DNA from: Acidimicrobiia bacterium
GTDB lineage: Bacteria; Actinomycetota; Acidimicrobiia; Spongiisociales; UBA11373
Reading direction: 5' to 3'
Length of the DNA stretch: 64,000 nt
Assembly (NCBI GenBank): GCA_040902765.1
Contig: JBBDWO010000011.1
Coordinates: 62,001 to 126,000 of the forward strand
Under the pieces are notes generated by a model. That model did no database searches, had not been told where the DNA came from, and saw only the letters and a list, made by a program, of their open reading frames with translations. The position numbers and the translations under genes were made by a program. Positions 50,905 to 60,088 of the stretch are shown here, piece after piece; within the stretch, counting starts at the first letter, position 1; every line of letters begins with the position of its first letter.

Positions 50905-52155
50905 GTGACCTCCTCCCACTGGCACCCCTTCTCATTCATGGCGGCGGTGGACCGGTCCGAGCTGGTCATCGATCGCGGCGAGGGCTCCGTCGTCTGGGAC
51001 ACCGCCGGCAACCGGTACCTCGACGGCACGGCCTCGCTCTGGTACTGCCAGGTGGGCCACGGCCGGACGGCGATCGTCGACGCCATGGCCGAACAGGCCC
51101 GACGCCTCGAGGCGTATCACACGTTCGGCGACTTCTCCAACGGGCCCGTCGGTGCCCTGGCGGATCGCCTCGCCGCCATCGCCCCGGTGCCCCGCAGCCG
51201 GGTGTTCTTCACCAGCGGCGGGTCCGACGCCGTCGACACGGCAGCGAAGATGGCCCGCCGTTACTTCCACCTGACGGGAGAGCCCGAACGCCGGGTGCTG
51301 ATCACCCGCTCGTGGGCGTACCACGGCATGCACGGCTTCGGCACCAGCCTCGCCGGGATCCCGGGCAACGCCGACGGCTACGGACCACTCATGCCCGACA
51401 TCGTCTCTGTCCCGTACGACTCGACGGAGGCGCTGGCCGATGCGGTCGTTGAAGTCGGTGCCAACCGTGTCGCCGGCTTCTATTGCGAGCCGGTGGTGGG
51501 CGCTGGCGGCGTCCGCCCGGCTCCGGAGGGGTATCTGAAGGACGCCCGGCGCATCGTCGACGAGGCCGGAGCACTCTTCATCGCCGACGAGGTGATCACC
51601 GGCTTCTGCCGAACCGGTGACTGGTTCGCCTCCAATCGGTTCTCGCTGGAACCCGACCTGATCACCTTCGCCAAAGGCGTCACCTCCGGGTACCTGCCGA
51701 TGGGCGGCGTGATCGCCGCCCCGCGGGTGTGGGAGCCGTTCGCCGCCGAGGGAGCACCGATGTTCAAGCACGGCTACACCTACTCGGGGCATCCGACGGT
51801 CGCCGCAGCCGCCCTCGCCAACCTGGACATCCTGGAGGACGAGAACCTGGCGGGACGCGCCCTGACCCTCGAGTCGCGACTGGTGGAGGCCCTGGACACT
51901 CTCACCGACCATCCCCTGGTCGCCGGGCACCGCTCCGGCGTGGGGTTCCTCGGCGCCGTCGTCCTCGACCCCGAGCGGATCGCCGCCGATCCGGACTTCC
52001 CGGTGAAGGCGTACCTCGCCTGCAGGGAACGCGGCCTCATCTCCCGGGCGATCGGTGGCGACGCCCTTCAGGTGTCCCCGCCGCTGGTGCTCACCGATGC
52101 CGAGCTCGACGAACTGGTCACCACGATGCGAGCGGGGCTGGATTCTCTGCACTGA
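50905..52155 (+). CDS. Class III omega-aminotransferase
   Basis: The 416-aa PLP enzyme has the omega-aminotransferase pattern: HWHPFSFMAAVD, GSDAVDTAAKMARRYF, ADEVITGFCRTGDWFA and Lys257 in FAKGVTSGYLPMGG. Enzymes of this group use putrescine, beta-alanine or GABA as amino donor with pyruvate. GGAGG 8 nt upstream supports the GTG start. It lies 28 bp after the dehydrogenase gene, so it is probably co-transcribed, and the resulting aldehyde could feed that enzyme. Confidence 0.88.
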   Translation: MTSSHWHPFSFMAAVDRSELVIDRGEGSVVWDTAGNRYLDGTASLWYCQVGHGRTAIVDAMAEQARRLEAYHTFGDFSNGPVGALADRLAAIAPVPRSRVFFTSGGSDAVDTAAKMARRYFHLTGEPERRVLITRSWAYHGMHGFGTSLAGIPGNADGYGPLMPDIVSVPYDSTEALADAVVEVGANRVAGFYCEPVVGAGGVRPAPEGYLKDARRIVDEAGALFIADEVITGFCRTGDWFASNRFSLEPDLITFAKGVTSGYLPMGGVIAAPRVWEPFAAEGAPMFKHGYTYSGHPTVAAAALANLDILEDENLAGRALTLESRLVEALDTLTDHPLVAGHRSGVGFLGAVVLDPERIAADPDFPVKAYLACRERGLISRAIGGDALQVSPPLVLTDAELDELVTTMRAGLDSLH

Positions 52156-52169
52156 TGCGCAGAGAATCC
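52140..52169 (+). terminator. Terminator hairpin at the aminotransferase stop
   Basis: GGATTCTCTGC and GCAGAGAATCC form a perfect 11-bp stem with an 8-nt loop that contains the aminotransferase TGA. Confidence 0.7.
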
Positions 52170-52175
52170 AGCTCC

Positions 52176-52247
52176 GCAGCCTGCAGCATGCAGTCCGTCT
52201 TGGCTGCCTGCTGCCTGCTGCCCGCTGAAGCCGGCGCAGCCGGCTTC
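52176..52247. repeat. Heptad element (GCAGCNN / GCTGCCT) and potD terminator
   Basis: Left heptads GCAGCCT, GCAGCAT and GCAGTCC (52176-52196) and right heptads GCTGCCT, GCTGCCT, GCTGCCC (52203-52223) are inverted to each other, with CAGTCCGTCTTGG (52191-52203) between them resembling the core. A 9-bp hairpin GAAGCCGGC-GCA-GCCGGCTTC (52227-52247) abuts the potD stop codon on minus. The gap is convergent. Confidence 0.8.
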
Positions 52248-53332
52248 TAGTTCCTCGCCTGGCTGAAGTAGTCGGTGAAGTTGATCTCGAAGTCGCCGGT
52301 GTCCACGATGAACTCCAGGCGCTCGAACGACTCTTCGCTCGGGTAGATCGACTCGTCCTCGAGGATCTCGGGATCGATGAACTCCTCCGCCGCCTCGTTC
52401 GGGCTGGCGTAGTAGTTCCAGTTGGTCAGGGCCGCACCGTTCTCCGCATCCAGGAGGAAGTTGATGAACGTGTGCGCCGTGCACGGATGCTCGGCATTCG
52501 TCGGAATGGACATGTTGTCCACCCACACGGTGCCGCCCTCTTCGGGCACGAAGTAGGTGTAACGGTCCCACCCGTCCACCTCGTCGATGGCGAAGAAGAA
52601 CGTCCCCGAGAACCCGTGAGACACCGCCACTTCACCGGCGAGCAGGTCGTCGGTGTACTGCAGCGAGTCGAACTTGGTGATGTTGGCCGCAGCCACCAGG
52701 TCGGCGGCCTCCTGCAACTCATCGAGGCTCGTGCTGTTGAGCGAGTAGCCGAGGTACTTCAGCGCCGCACCCATCGTCTCGCGCGGGTCGTTGAGCATCG
52801 AGACGCCTGCCTGACCGGCGAGCTCCGGGTCGAACACCAGACCCCACGACGGCTCGAAGTCCTCACCGACGATGTCCATGTCTACGGCCAGACCGGTCGT
52901 GCCCCACTGATACGCCGCCGAGTAGCGGCCGCCCGGGTCGTACGCCGGATCGGCGAACGTGGGATCCAGGTTCGCCAGGTTGGGGATGGCGTCGCGCTGG
53001 AGTTCCACGATGAGGTCGTCTTCGATCATGATCGTGACCATGTAGTCGGACGGCACGATCACGTCGTACGCCTGACCCATCTGGATCTGGGCGAGCATCG
53101 TCTCGTTGGAGTCGTAGACGGTCTCGGTGACGGTGACGCCGTGCTGGTCGGCGAAGGCCGTCAGCAGGTCCGGATCGATGTATTCGCTCCAGTTGTAGAG
53201 GAGCAGGTCTCCGTCGGTCTGGTCGACCCCACAGGTGACATCACCGCCTCCGGCGTCGTCATCGCCACCGCAGGCGGCCGCCACGAGGGCGACGACGCCG
53301 ATGATGGCGATGAGTCGCAGTTTGCTTGCCAT
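52247..53332 (-). CDS. potD: Spermidine/putrescine-binding lipoprotein PotD-like
   Basis: The 361-aa protein is a type II binding-protein-fold polyamine receptor: lipobox VAAAC with Cys21, LLLYNWSEYIDPDLLTAF, DVIVPSDYM, YQWGTTGLAVD and a late NYYASPNEAA, all typical of PotD/PotF. The start is ATG 53332, with AAGGG upstream. It is the last gene of potABCD. Confidence 0.93.
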   Translation of the reverse strand: MASKLRLIAIIGVVALVAAACGGDDDAGGGDVTCGVDQTDGDLLLYNWSEYIDPDLLTAFADQHGVTVTETVYDSNETMLAQIQMGQAYDVIVPSDYMVTIMIEDDLIVELQRDAIPNLANLDPTFADPAYDPGGRYSAAYQWGTTGLAVDMDIVGEDFEPSWGLVFDPELAGQAGVSMLNDPRETMGAALKYLGYSLNSTSLDELQEAADLVAAANITKFDSLQYTDDLLAGEVAVSHGFSGTFFFAIDEVDGWDRYTYFVPEEGGTVWVDNMSIPTNAEHPCTAHTFINFLLDAENGAALTNWNYYASPNEAAEEFIDPEILEDESIYPSEESFERLEFIVDTGDFEINFTDYFSQARN

Positions 53333-53355
53333 GGGTTTGTATCCCTTCCTTGTGC

Positions 53356-54189
53356 TCAGGATCGTGAGCGGGCTCGCTGTACCACGAGCGACGCTCCGAC
53401 GAGGACCATTGAGGCTACCAACATCAACACCGACACTGCGTTGATGAGCGGGCTCACCCCGCGCCGGACCAGGCCGAAGACGTACACCGGCAGCGTGGTC
53501 GAGCCGGGTCCGGTGACGAAGCTGGTGATCACCACGTCGTCGAGTGACAGGGTGAGGGCGAGCAGGGCGCCCCCGAGGACGCCGGGGAGGATCATGGGCA
53601 GCGTCACCTTGCGGAAGGTGGCCCAGCGACCGGCGTACAGGTCGGCGGCGGCCTCCTCGATCGACGGGTCCATCTGCCCGAGGCGGGCTCGGACGACGAT
53701 GGCGACGAAGGAGATGTTGAAGGCGATGTGGCTGAGGGCGATCGTCCCCAGCCCGAAGGTGAACCGCACCCCGAAGAGCCCGTGGATCATCGCAAAACCC
53801 TGAGCGAAGAAGAGCAGCATCATCACGGCCATGGTGACGTCGGGGATGATCACCGGCATGTACAGCAGTCCGTCGTAACCGCGCTGCCCCCGATACCGGA
53901 ACCGTTCCAGCGAGATGGCGGCGGCAGTACCGATCACCGTGGAAACCAGAGTCGCCATGAAGGCGACCACCAGGGAGTTGCGGATGGCGCCGGTCACGTT
54001 CGGGTTCTGGAACACCTCGCCGTACCACTTGAGGGTGCCTCCGGTCCATACCGACACGTTGCGCTCGTTGGCATTGAACGAGAAGGCGATGAGCACCAGG
54101 ATCGGCAGGTAGAGGAAGGCGTACACCAGCCAGGCGTTCGCCGCCAGCAGGCGCTGCACCGGGCCGCGTCGACGCCTCCCGACGTTCAC
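53356..54189 (-). CDS. potC: Polyamine ABC transporter permease PotC
   Basis: The 277-aa permease has about six membrane segments and the EAA loop (SIEEAAADLYAGRWATFRKVTLPMILPG). The GTG at 54189 overlaps the potB stop (GTGA). An in-frame open region upstream to 55134 runs through potB and is not part of it. Confidence 0.92.
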   Translation of the reverse strand: MNVGRRRRGPVQRLLAANAWLVYAFLYLPILVLIAFSFNANERNVSVWTGGTLKWYGEVFQNPNVTGAIRNSLVVAFMATLVSTVIGTAAAISLERFRYRGQRGYDGLLYMPVIIPDVTMAVMMLLFFAQGFAMIHGLFGVRFTFGLGTIALSHIAFNISFVAIVVRARLGQMDPSIEEAAADLYAGRWATFRKVTLPMILPGVLGGALLALTLSLDDVVITSFVTGPGSTTLPVYVFGLVRRGVSPLINAVSVLMLVASMVLVGASLVVQRARSRS

Positions 54190-55073
54190 AGGTTCCTCCC
54201 CCCCACCCGGAAGTACACGACGGTGGCCAGGAGCATCACCGACATGATGGCGAAGGAGAGCGCCGACCCGAACGGCCAGTTGCGAGCGGCGAGGAACTGG
54301 TCGACGACGTACTGGCCGAGCAGGGTCGAGGTGGAGCCGCCGAGGATGGCCGGCGTCACGTAGGCGCCGATGGCAGGGATGAACACCAGGATCGACCCGG
54401 CCACCACGCCGGGCCGGCTCAGCGGCCAGGTGATCTTGCGGAAGGCGGTCCAACCAGATGCATAGAGGTCCCGCCCCGCCTCCACGAGGCTCCAGTCCAT
54501 GCGTTCGATGGCAGCGTAGAGGGGCAGGATCATGAAGGGCAGGAAGCCGTACACCAGGCCGATGAGGACCGCGGACGGGGTGAACAGCAGCCGCGTCTCC
54601 CCCAGGCCGAGCAGTTGGGTGATCTGCGAGACGAGCCCGTCCGAGCCGAGCAGCACCCGCCAGGCGTAGGTGCGCACCAGGAAGTTGGACCAGAACGGGA
54701 TCATGATGAGCACCAGGAGCACGTTGCGCATCGCCCGCGACCTGGTCGCCACGAAATAGGCGAACGGGTACCCGACGAGCAGGCACAGCACCGTGGTGAT
54801 CACCGCCAGGGTCAACGACCGCCAGGCGATCTGGCGCACCAGGGGCTCGGCGAGCCGGGCGTAGGAGTCGAAGTTGAGGTCCTCGAGACGGGTTGCGCCC
54901 GTCGAGGTGCGGGTTCCCAGCGAGTACACGAAGACGATGCCGAGCGGGATGGCGAAGAAGATCGTCAGGTAGATCCACGCCGGGAGGCCGATCAGGAAGC
55001 CACGGCGCGACTCGGCCCGACGGGCACCGCTCTCCAGGCTGGCCCGCTCGACCGGCTCGGCCGTCTGCACCAT
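54186..55073 (-). CDS. potB: Polyamine ABC transporter permease PotB
   Basis: The 295-aa permease has about six membrane segments and the EAA loop (LVEAGRDLYASGWTAFRKITWPLSRPG), with PFWSNFLVRTYAW early. The ATG at 55073 shares one base with the potA stop (TGATG). Confidence 0.92.
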   Translation of the reverse strand: MVQTAEPVERASLESGARRAESRRGFLIGLPAWIYLTIFFAIPLGIVFVYSLGTRTSTGATRLEDLNFDSYARLAEPLVRQIAWRSLTLAVITTVLCLLVGYPFAYFVATRSRAMRNVLLVLIMIPFWSNFLVRTYAWRVLLGSDGLVSQITQLLGLGETRLLFTPSAVLIGLVYGFLPFMILPLYAAIERMDWSLVEAGRDLYASGWTAFRKITWPLSRPGVVAGSILVFIPAIGAYVTPAILGGSTSTLLGQYVVDQFLAARNWPFGSALSFAIMSVMLLATVVYFRVGGRNL

Positions 55074-56146
55074 CAGGCCTCCAGCACCTGGGTGGCCGCA
55101 ACCGGCCACGACACCACGACGTCGGCACCCTCACCGTGCGTGGACACGCCCGGCAGGTTGGGATGACGCACCCGCAGGTGGACCCCGGAGTCGCAATCCA
55201 CCTCGTAAGTGATGGCGTCGCCCTGATAGACGCGTCGACGCACCCGGCCCGGCAGCGCGTTGAACCCCGTCTCCGGCTCCTCTCCGGCCGTGTGCAGCCC
55301 GATCTTTTCCGGCCGAATGGCGACCGTCACGGTGCGCCCCGCACCCGCCGGGGCGCCGACCACCGCGATCGCCGTACCACCCTCGAGGATCACCCGCTCG
55401 CTCCCGTCACTGGTGGCGCCGAGGAAGTTGGTCTCCCCGATGAAGTCGGCGACGAACCGGGTCGACGGGTGCTCGTAGATCTCCTCGGGAGTGCCGACCT
55501 GGAGCAGCCGGCCGTCGTGCATCACTCCGATGCGGTCCGACATGGTGAGCGCTTCTTCCTGGTCGTGGGTCACGTAGATGAAGGTGATCCCGACGCGCTC
55601 CTGCAACTCCTTGAGTTCGAATTGCATCGCCTGGCGCAATTTGAGATCGAGGGCTCCCAACGGCTCGTCGAGGAGCAGCACCTTGGGCTCGTTGACCAGG
55701 GCTCGGGCGAGGGCCACCCGCTGCTGCTGCCCACCGGAGAGTTGATCCGGTCGCCGCCCCTCCATGCCGTCGAGCCTGACCAGTTCGATCGCCCTGGCCA
55801 CCCGCTCGTCGACCTCCGACCGGGGAACCTTCTGCATCTCCAGCCCGAAGGCGATGTTGCGGGCCACGGTGCGATGGGGAAACAGGGCATACGACTGGAA
55901 CACGGTGTTCACCGGTCGTTTGTTGGGCGGGCGCAGCCCCATGTCCTCACCGAAGATCTCCAGCGCCCCGGCGGTGGGAAACTCGAGGCCGGCGATCATC
56001 CTCAGGGTCGTGGTCTTGCCGCAACCCGACGGACCCAGCAACGAGAAGAACTCCCCGTCCTCGATGACCAGGTCGACGCGATCGACGGCGATCACGTCGC
56101 CGAACCGCTTCTCGACCCCGTCCAGTCGAACCGCTGGCGTGCTCAC
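55073..56146 (-). CDS. potA: Polyamine ABC transporter ATPase PotA
   Basis: The 357-aa ATPase has Walker A GPSGCGKTTTL (Lys44), signature LSGGQQQRVALARAL, Walker B VLLLDEPLGALD, the H-loop THDQEEA, and a C-terminal TOBE regulatory domain (FNALPGRVRRRVYQGD). GTG 56146 overlaps the amidohydrolase stop as GTGA, putting transporter and hydrolase in one operon. Confidence 0.94.
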   Translation of the reverse strand: MSTPAVRLDGVEKRFGDVIAVDRVDLVIEDGEFFSLLGPSGCGKTTTLRMIAGLEFPTAGALEIFGEDMGLRPPNKRPVNTVFQSYALFPHRTVARNIAFGLEMQKVPRSEVDERVARAIELVRLDGMEGRRPDQLSGGQQQRVALARALVNEPKVLLLDEPLGALDLKLRQAMQFELKELQERVGITFIYVTHDQEEALTMSDRIGVMHDGRLLQVGTPEEIYEHPSTRFVADFIGETNFLGATSDGSERVILEGGTAIAVVGAPAGAGRTVTVAIRPEKIGLHTAGEEPETGFNALPGRVRRRVYQGDAITYEVDCDSGVHLRVRHPNLPGVSTHGEGADVVVSWPVAATQVLEA

Positions 56147-57765
56147 CCTGATGCCTCCCGTGCGTGGACGATTGCCCCCCCGATCATGGTCATGTCGACC
56201 ACCGCCTCGCCCGCCGGACCGGCATCGGCCTCGAACGGGTTCCGGTCGAGCACCACCAGGTCGGCGGCGAAGCCTACGGCGATCGAGCCACTCGAGTCGT
56301 CCCGGTGGTTGACGAACGCGGAGCCGGCGGTGAACCCGAGCATGGCGTCGTCGAGCCCGATGCACTCCTCCGGGTAAAACGGCTCCGCCAAACGATCCTG
56401 AGGCTCGCGGCGGGTCACCGCCACTTCCATCTCGAGCATCGGGTTCGGGGTGGAGACCGACCAGTCGCTCCCCATGGCGAGCCGGGCACCGGCCCGAAGC
56501 AGGCTGCGGAACGGGTACTGCCATGCGGCGCGCTCGGAACCGAGGAATGGGATGGTGAGGTCGGTCTGATACCCGTCGGAGCACGCCCAGAAGGGCTGGG
56601 CGTTGGCGACCGCGCCGAGGGCGGCGAACCGTGGCAGGTCGTCGGGATGGATCACCTGGATGTGTGCGATGTGGTGCCGACGGTCACCGGCTCCATTGGC
56701 CAGGCGAGCAGCCTCGATGGCGTCGAGTGCGTGGCGCACGGCGCGGTCACCGATGGCGTGGAAGTGGACCTGGAACCCGTGCCCGTCGAGGGCGGTGACC
56801 GCGGCCACCAACTCGTCGGGCTCGACGAAGTCGATGCCACGGCGCTCGCTCGGGGTGCCGGACGCGTCCAGGTACGGCTCGAGCATCGCGGCGGTGAAGT
56901 TCTCCGCCACGCCGTCCAACATGATCTTGACGCTCGTCGCCCGGTACCCGGGCACGGCATCGCGGCGCCGCTCCACCAGCTCGTCGATCTGTTCCAGGCC
57001 CCGGTCGCGCTCCCACCACAGTGCGCCGACGACGTCGACGGGGAGGCGACCCTGGGAGGCCAGCTCGAGGTAGGCGGCGTGGATCGAGGGGTCCACCGCG
57101 GCGTCCTGCCATGCGGTGATCCCGAGCGGGAGCAGATAGGCCAGCGCCGCCTCCAGGCCGACCAGATAGTCGGCGACTCCCACCGGTGGCATCACCGGGC
57201 CGACGAGGTCCATGGCCCCCTCCTGGAGGGTGCCCTGGGGACTCCCGTCGGGGGCGCGTTCGATCCGCCCGTCGACGGGATCAGGGGTGGTTGCGGTGAT
57301 GCCGGCGGCGGCGAGGGCGGCCGAGTTGACCCAGGCACCATGACCGTCCCGATTGCGTAGGTAGGCGGGTCGATCGGGCACCAGCCGATCGAGCTCTTCG
57401 ATCGTGGGCGTTCCCCCCGGGTACCAGTCCATGGCCCATCCCCCGCCGAGCACCCACGGCACATCGGGGTTGCGCCGGGCGTGGTCGTCGATCACCGCCG
57501 CAGCCTCGGCGGCGTCACGGCAGTCGTAGAGGGCGCACCGGGTGAGTTCGAGACCCGCCGTGGCCGGATGGATGTGGGCGTCCTGGAAGCCGGGCGTGAT
57601 CAGCCTGCCCCGCAGGTCGATCACCTCGGTGTCTGCGCCGACGCGATCCTCGAGCTGGCGATCGGCGCCGACGGCCGTAATGGTCCGCCCCGAGGTCGCC
57701 ACCGCGGTCGCCCCGGGCACGCCGAAGACGGCACCGTTGACGAACAGATACCGGTCGCCGCCCAC
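56143..57765 (-). CDS. YtcJ-like metal-dependent amidohydrolase
   Basis: The 540-aa protein belongs to the amidohydrolase superfamily, YtcJ subgroup: GFQDAHIHPATAG (metal His pair), QVHFHAIGDRAVRHALDA, HIAHIQVIHPDDL and the final GSDWSVSTPNPM with a metal-binding Asp. Substrates in this subgroup are mostly unproven (amides, formamides). Adjacent to potA it might hydrolyse an imported N-acyl amine; this is inference. GTG 57765 has GGAGGA upstream. Confidence 0.87.
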   Translation of the reverse strand: MGGDRYLFVNGAVFGVPGATAVATSGRTITAVGADRQLEDRVGADTEVIDLRGRLITPGFQDAHIHPATAGLELTRCALYDCRDAAEAAAVIDDHARRNPDVPWVLGGGWAMDWYPGGTPTIEELDRLVPDRPAYLRNRDGHGAWVNSAALAAAGITATTPDPVDGRIERAPDGSPQGTLQEGAMDLVGPVMPPVGVADYLVGLEAALAYLLPLGITAWQDAAVDPSIHAAYLELASQGRLPVDVVGALWWERDRGLEQIDELVERRRDAVPGYRATSVKIMLDGVAENFTAAMLEPYLDASGTPSERRGIDFVEPDELVAAVTALDGHGFQVHFHAIGDRAVRHALDAIEAARLANGAGDRRHHIAHIQVIHPDDLPRFAALGAVANAQPFWACSDGYQTDLTIPFLGSERAAWQYPFRSLLRAGARLAMGSDWSVSTPNPMLEMEVAVTRREPQDRLAEPFYPEECIGLDDAMLGFTAGSAFVNHRDDSSGSIAVGFAADLVVLDRNPFEADAGPAGEAVVDMTMIGGAIVHAREASG

Positions 57766-57834
57766 TCGTCCTCCGTCCGGTTGCGCGTGGCGACGGGCAG
57801 TCTGGCACCGAGCGGCTGACCCTGCTCGACCGGA

Positions 57835-58056
57835 TCAGAAGTCGGCGATATCTCCGGAGATGGCGGCGATCAACGACACCGGGTCGACCGCATCACGCAC
57901 GATCCGCTCCAGCAGATCGGAGACGGCAATCCCTTCCGACCCCGCCCTAGCCCGCAGCTGTCGGACCAGATCGGCGGAGAGCCTCGCCTCGATGCGCTCC
58001 TTGCGCTCGACCCAATCGGGGGGCGCCGGGTTTCCCCAGCCGGCCAGCTCGTACAT
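57835..58056 (-). CDS. Ribbon-helix-helix-like small protein
   Basis: The 73-aa protein carries a central segment RIEARLSADLVRQLRARAGSEG plus a following amphipathic helix, the strand-helix-helix pattern of RHH/CopG DNA-binding proteins. A perfect palindrome lies 15 bp upstream of its start, fitting autoregulation. The start is ATG 58056 (GAGGTGA upstream); an in-frame GTG at 58077 would overlap the palindrome. It precedes the amidohydrolase-potABCD operon by 69 bp. Confidence 0.6.
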   Translation of the reverse strand: MYELAGWGNPAPPDWVERKERIEARLSADLVRQLRARAGSEGIAVSDLLERIVRDAVDPVSLIAAISGDIADF

Positions 58057-58071
58057 GGGCTCACCTCGTGA

Positions 58072-58089
58072 AATCACATGGATGTGATT
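58072..58089. promoter_or_regulatory. 18-bp palindromic operator candidate
   Basis: AATCACAT-GG-ATGTGATT is perfectly symmetric over 8-bp arms. It ends 15 bp upstream of the RHH-like gene. RHH proteins bind short palindromes of this kind in their own promoters. Confidence 0.65.
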
Positions 58090-58164
58090 ACCCGCAGACG
58101 ATACCCATGGCCGCGCGCCGCGACAAGGATTTTCGGCACCACTACCCGATCAACCGCTACCCGG

Positions 58165-58752
58165 TCAACTGCGCGGCATGGTCATGGTGCCGTTGGCGAA
58201 CTCAGTGCCGTCGCCCTGGACGATGCGGTAGACGACGTCGAACCCTTCGGCCGTCACCGTCCCCTCGACCAGCAGCGACATCCCACCGAGGGAGGTGATG
58301 CTCGCCGCCTCGAAGTCGAGCACTCCCGCCTCGTCGATGTCGATCGTCGCCTCCCCGAACAGCTCCGACTCGGTCGTGTAAGGAGGGGGCTCCGACAGGT
58401 CGAACTCCAGCACCACCGGGTCGGGACTCCCCACGCCGAAGACGTTGCCTCCGAGCATGAGCGTGACGGTCACCAGAGTCCCGTCCACGGCGACGACCCC
58501 CTCGGCGGCACCGGTCGAGTCGAACGTCAGGTTGTTCCACTCGCCCGCGTACTCGCCCTCCAGGGCCTCCGCCATCGCCACCCGGCCAGCGGCTTCGTCC
58601 ATGGTCGTAGCGGGGGCCTCACCCTCCGTGGTGGTAGCACCCGCAACCGTCGTCGTAGGCGCGGCCCCGGTAGTGGTGGTTTCCTCCGCATCCGAGCCGC
58701 CGCACGCAGCGATCAGGCCCATACACGCGATCAACACAATGATCCGTCGCAT
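58165..58752 (-). CDS. Thr-rich-linker lipoprotein, unknown
   Basis: The 195-aa protein has a lipobox, LIAAC (Cys17), a Thr/Ala linker (about 25-50) and a small beta-rich domain (EYAGEWNNLTFDSTG, GTVTAEGFDVVYRI). No family recognised. The start has AGAGAGG about 10 nt upstream. Confidence 0.65.
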   Translation of the reverse strand: MRRIIVLIACMGLIAACGGSDAEETTTTGAAPTTTVAGATTTEGEAPATTMDEAAGRVAMAEALEGEYAGEWNNLTFDSTGAAEGVVAVDGTLVTVTLMLGGNVFGVGSPDPVVLEFDLSEPPPYTTESELFGEATIDIDEAGVLDFEAASITSLGGMSLLVEGTVTAEGFDVVYRIVQGDGTEFANGTMTMPRS

Positions 58753-58804
58753 CAGGTATGTCCTCTCTGGGATTGAGCCCCGAAGCTACTCCTGTCGAGT
58801 TCCG

Positions 58805-58825
58805 GGCAACAGGCAACAGGCAACC
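58805..58825. repeat. Heptad array (GGCAACA x2, GGCAACC)
   Basis: Three heptads run 58805-58825, ending just before the thiolase stop codon at 58829. No inverted arm is visible. Confidence 0.65.
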
Positions 58826-58828
58826 GCC

Positions 58829-60007
58829 TTAGGCCACCTCGAACAGCCCCGCCGCCCCCATGCCTCCGCCGACGCACATGGTGCTCACCACGTAGCGGGC
58901 GCCCCGCCGCTTGCCTTCGATGAGGGCGTGACCGACCAGCCGGCTCCCCGACATCCCGTACGGGTGACCGATGGAGATCGCCCCTCCGTCGACGTTGAGC
59001 AGTTCGTCGGGGATCCCCAGTCGATCCCGGCAGTAGACCACCTGGACGGCGAAGGCCTCGTTGAGCTCCCAGAGGCCTATGTCGTCGACGGTCAGGTCGA
59101 ACCGCTCCAGCAGCCTGGGTACGGCGAACACCGGCCCGATGCCCATCTCGTCGGGAGCACACCCCGCCACCGCCACCCCGCGGTAGTACCCGAGCGGCTC
59201 CAGGCCCCGCTTGCCGGCAACGGCGGCGTCCATGACGACACACGCGGAGGCACCGTCGGACAGCTGGCTGGCGTTGCCGGCGGTGATGGTCCCGCCGAGC
59301 ACCGGCGGCAGCCCGGCGAGCCCCTCGGCCGTGGTGTCGGGGCGGTTCCCCTCGTCGCGGTCGAGCGTCACCTCGACGCGTCGTTCCTCGCCGGTCGCCT
59401 TGTCCCGCTCCACCTTGGTGGTGGTGACGGCGACGATCTCGTCGTCGAACCGGCCCGCCTCCTGGCCGGCAGCGGTTCGTTGCTGGCTGGAGAGGGCGTA
59501 TTCGTCCTGGATGTCGCGGCTCACCGAGTACCGCTCGGCCACTACTTCGGCGGTCTGGAGCATCGGCATGTACATGTTCGGCTCGATGTCGAGTAGAGCC
59601 GGATCCATCATCCGGTACTGGTTCATGTTCTCGTTCTGAACCAGGCTGATCGACTCGACGCCGCCGGCGATGACGATCGGCATCCCGTCGACCATGACCT
59701 GCTTGGCGGCGATGGCGATCGCCATCATCCCCGAGGAGCACTGCCGGTCCACGGTCATACCGGCTACCCGTTCGCTCAGCCCGGCGCGGAGTGCCGTCTG
59801 GCGGGCCACGTTGAGCCCGGTCGTCCCCTGCTGCATGGCGCATCCCAGGATGAGGTCGTCGGCCTCGTCGGGTTCCAATCCGGCGCGCGACACGGCTGCG
59901 GTGACGGCGTGGGCCGCCAACGAGGGACCCTCGAGGTCGTTGAACGCCCCGCGATACGCCTTGCCGATCGGCGTTCGTGCCGTCGAGACGATCACCGCTT
60001 CGCGCAT
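58829..60007 (-). CDS. Acetyl-CoA acetyltransferase (thiolase)
   Basis: The 392-aa enzyme has the thiolase active-site residues: Cys90 in DRQCSSGMM, His348 in [12 protein letters not shown] and Cys378 in TMCVGGGMG. It could condense acetyl-CoA or cleave 3-ketoacyl-CoA; context does not decide. The ATG at 60007 has GGAGG 8-9 nt upstream. The stretch upstream to 60256 is in frame but not coding-like. It is divergent from the peptidoglycan-binding lipoprotein gene. Confidence 0.93.
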   Translation of the reverse strand: MREAVIVSTARTPIGKAYRGAFNDLEGPSLAAHAVTAAVSRAGLEPDEADDLILGCAMQQGTTGLNVARQTALRAGLSERVAGMTVDRQCSSGMMAIAIAAKQVMVDGMPIVIAGGVESISLVQNENMNQYRMMDPALLDIEPNMYMPMLQTAEVVAERYSVSRDIQDEYALSSQQRTAAGQEAGRFDDEIVAVTTTKVERDKATGEERRVEVTLDRDEGNRPDTTAEGLAGLPPVLGGTITAGNASQLSDGASACVVMDAAVAGKRGLEPLGYYRGVAVAGCAPDEMGIGPVFAVPRLLERFDLTVDDIGLWELNEAFAVQVVYCRDRLGIPDELLNVDGGAISIGHPYGMSGSRLVGHALIEGKRRGARYVVSTMCVGGGMGAAGLFEVA

Positions 60008-60088
60008 TCCCGTGTCCTCCATGGTCGGCGAGCCACCACGGTACCCGAACCGCGCCGTGGTTCTCCCGCGCCGGCGCCCTACTCCGCT

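Noticed and set aside
53356-55134. Single long frame covering potC and beyond
   Set aside because: The part upstream of 54189 is out of frame with potB, which has clear permease motifs; only the downstream part is potC.
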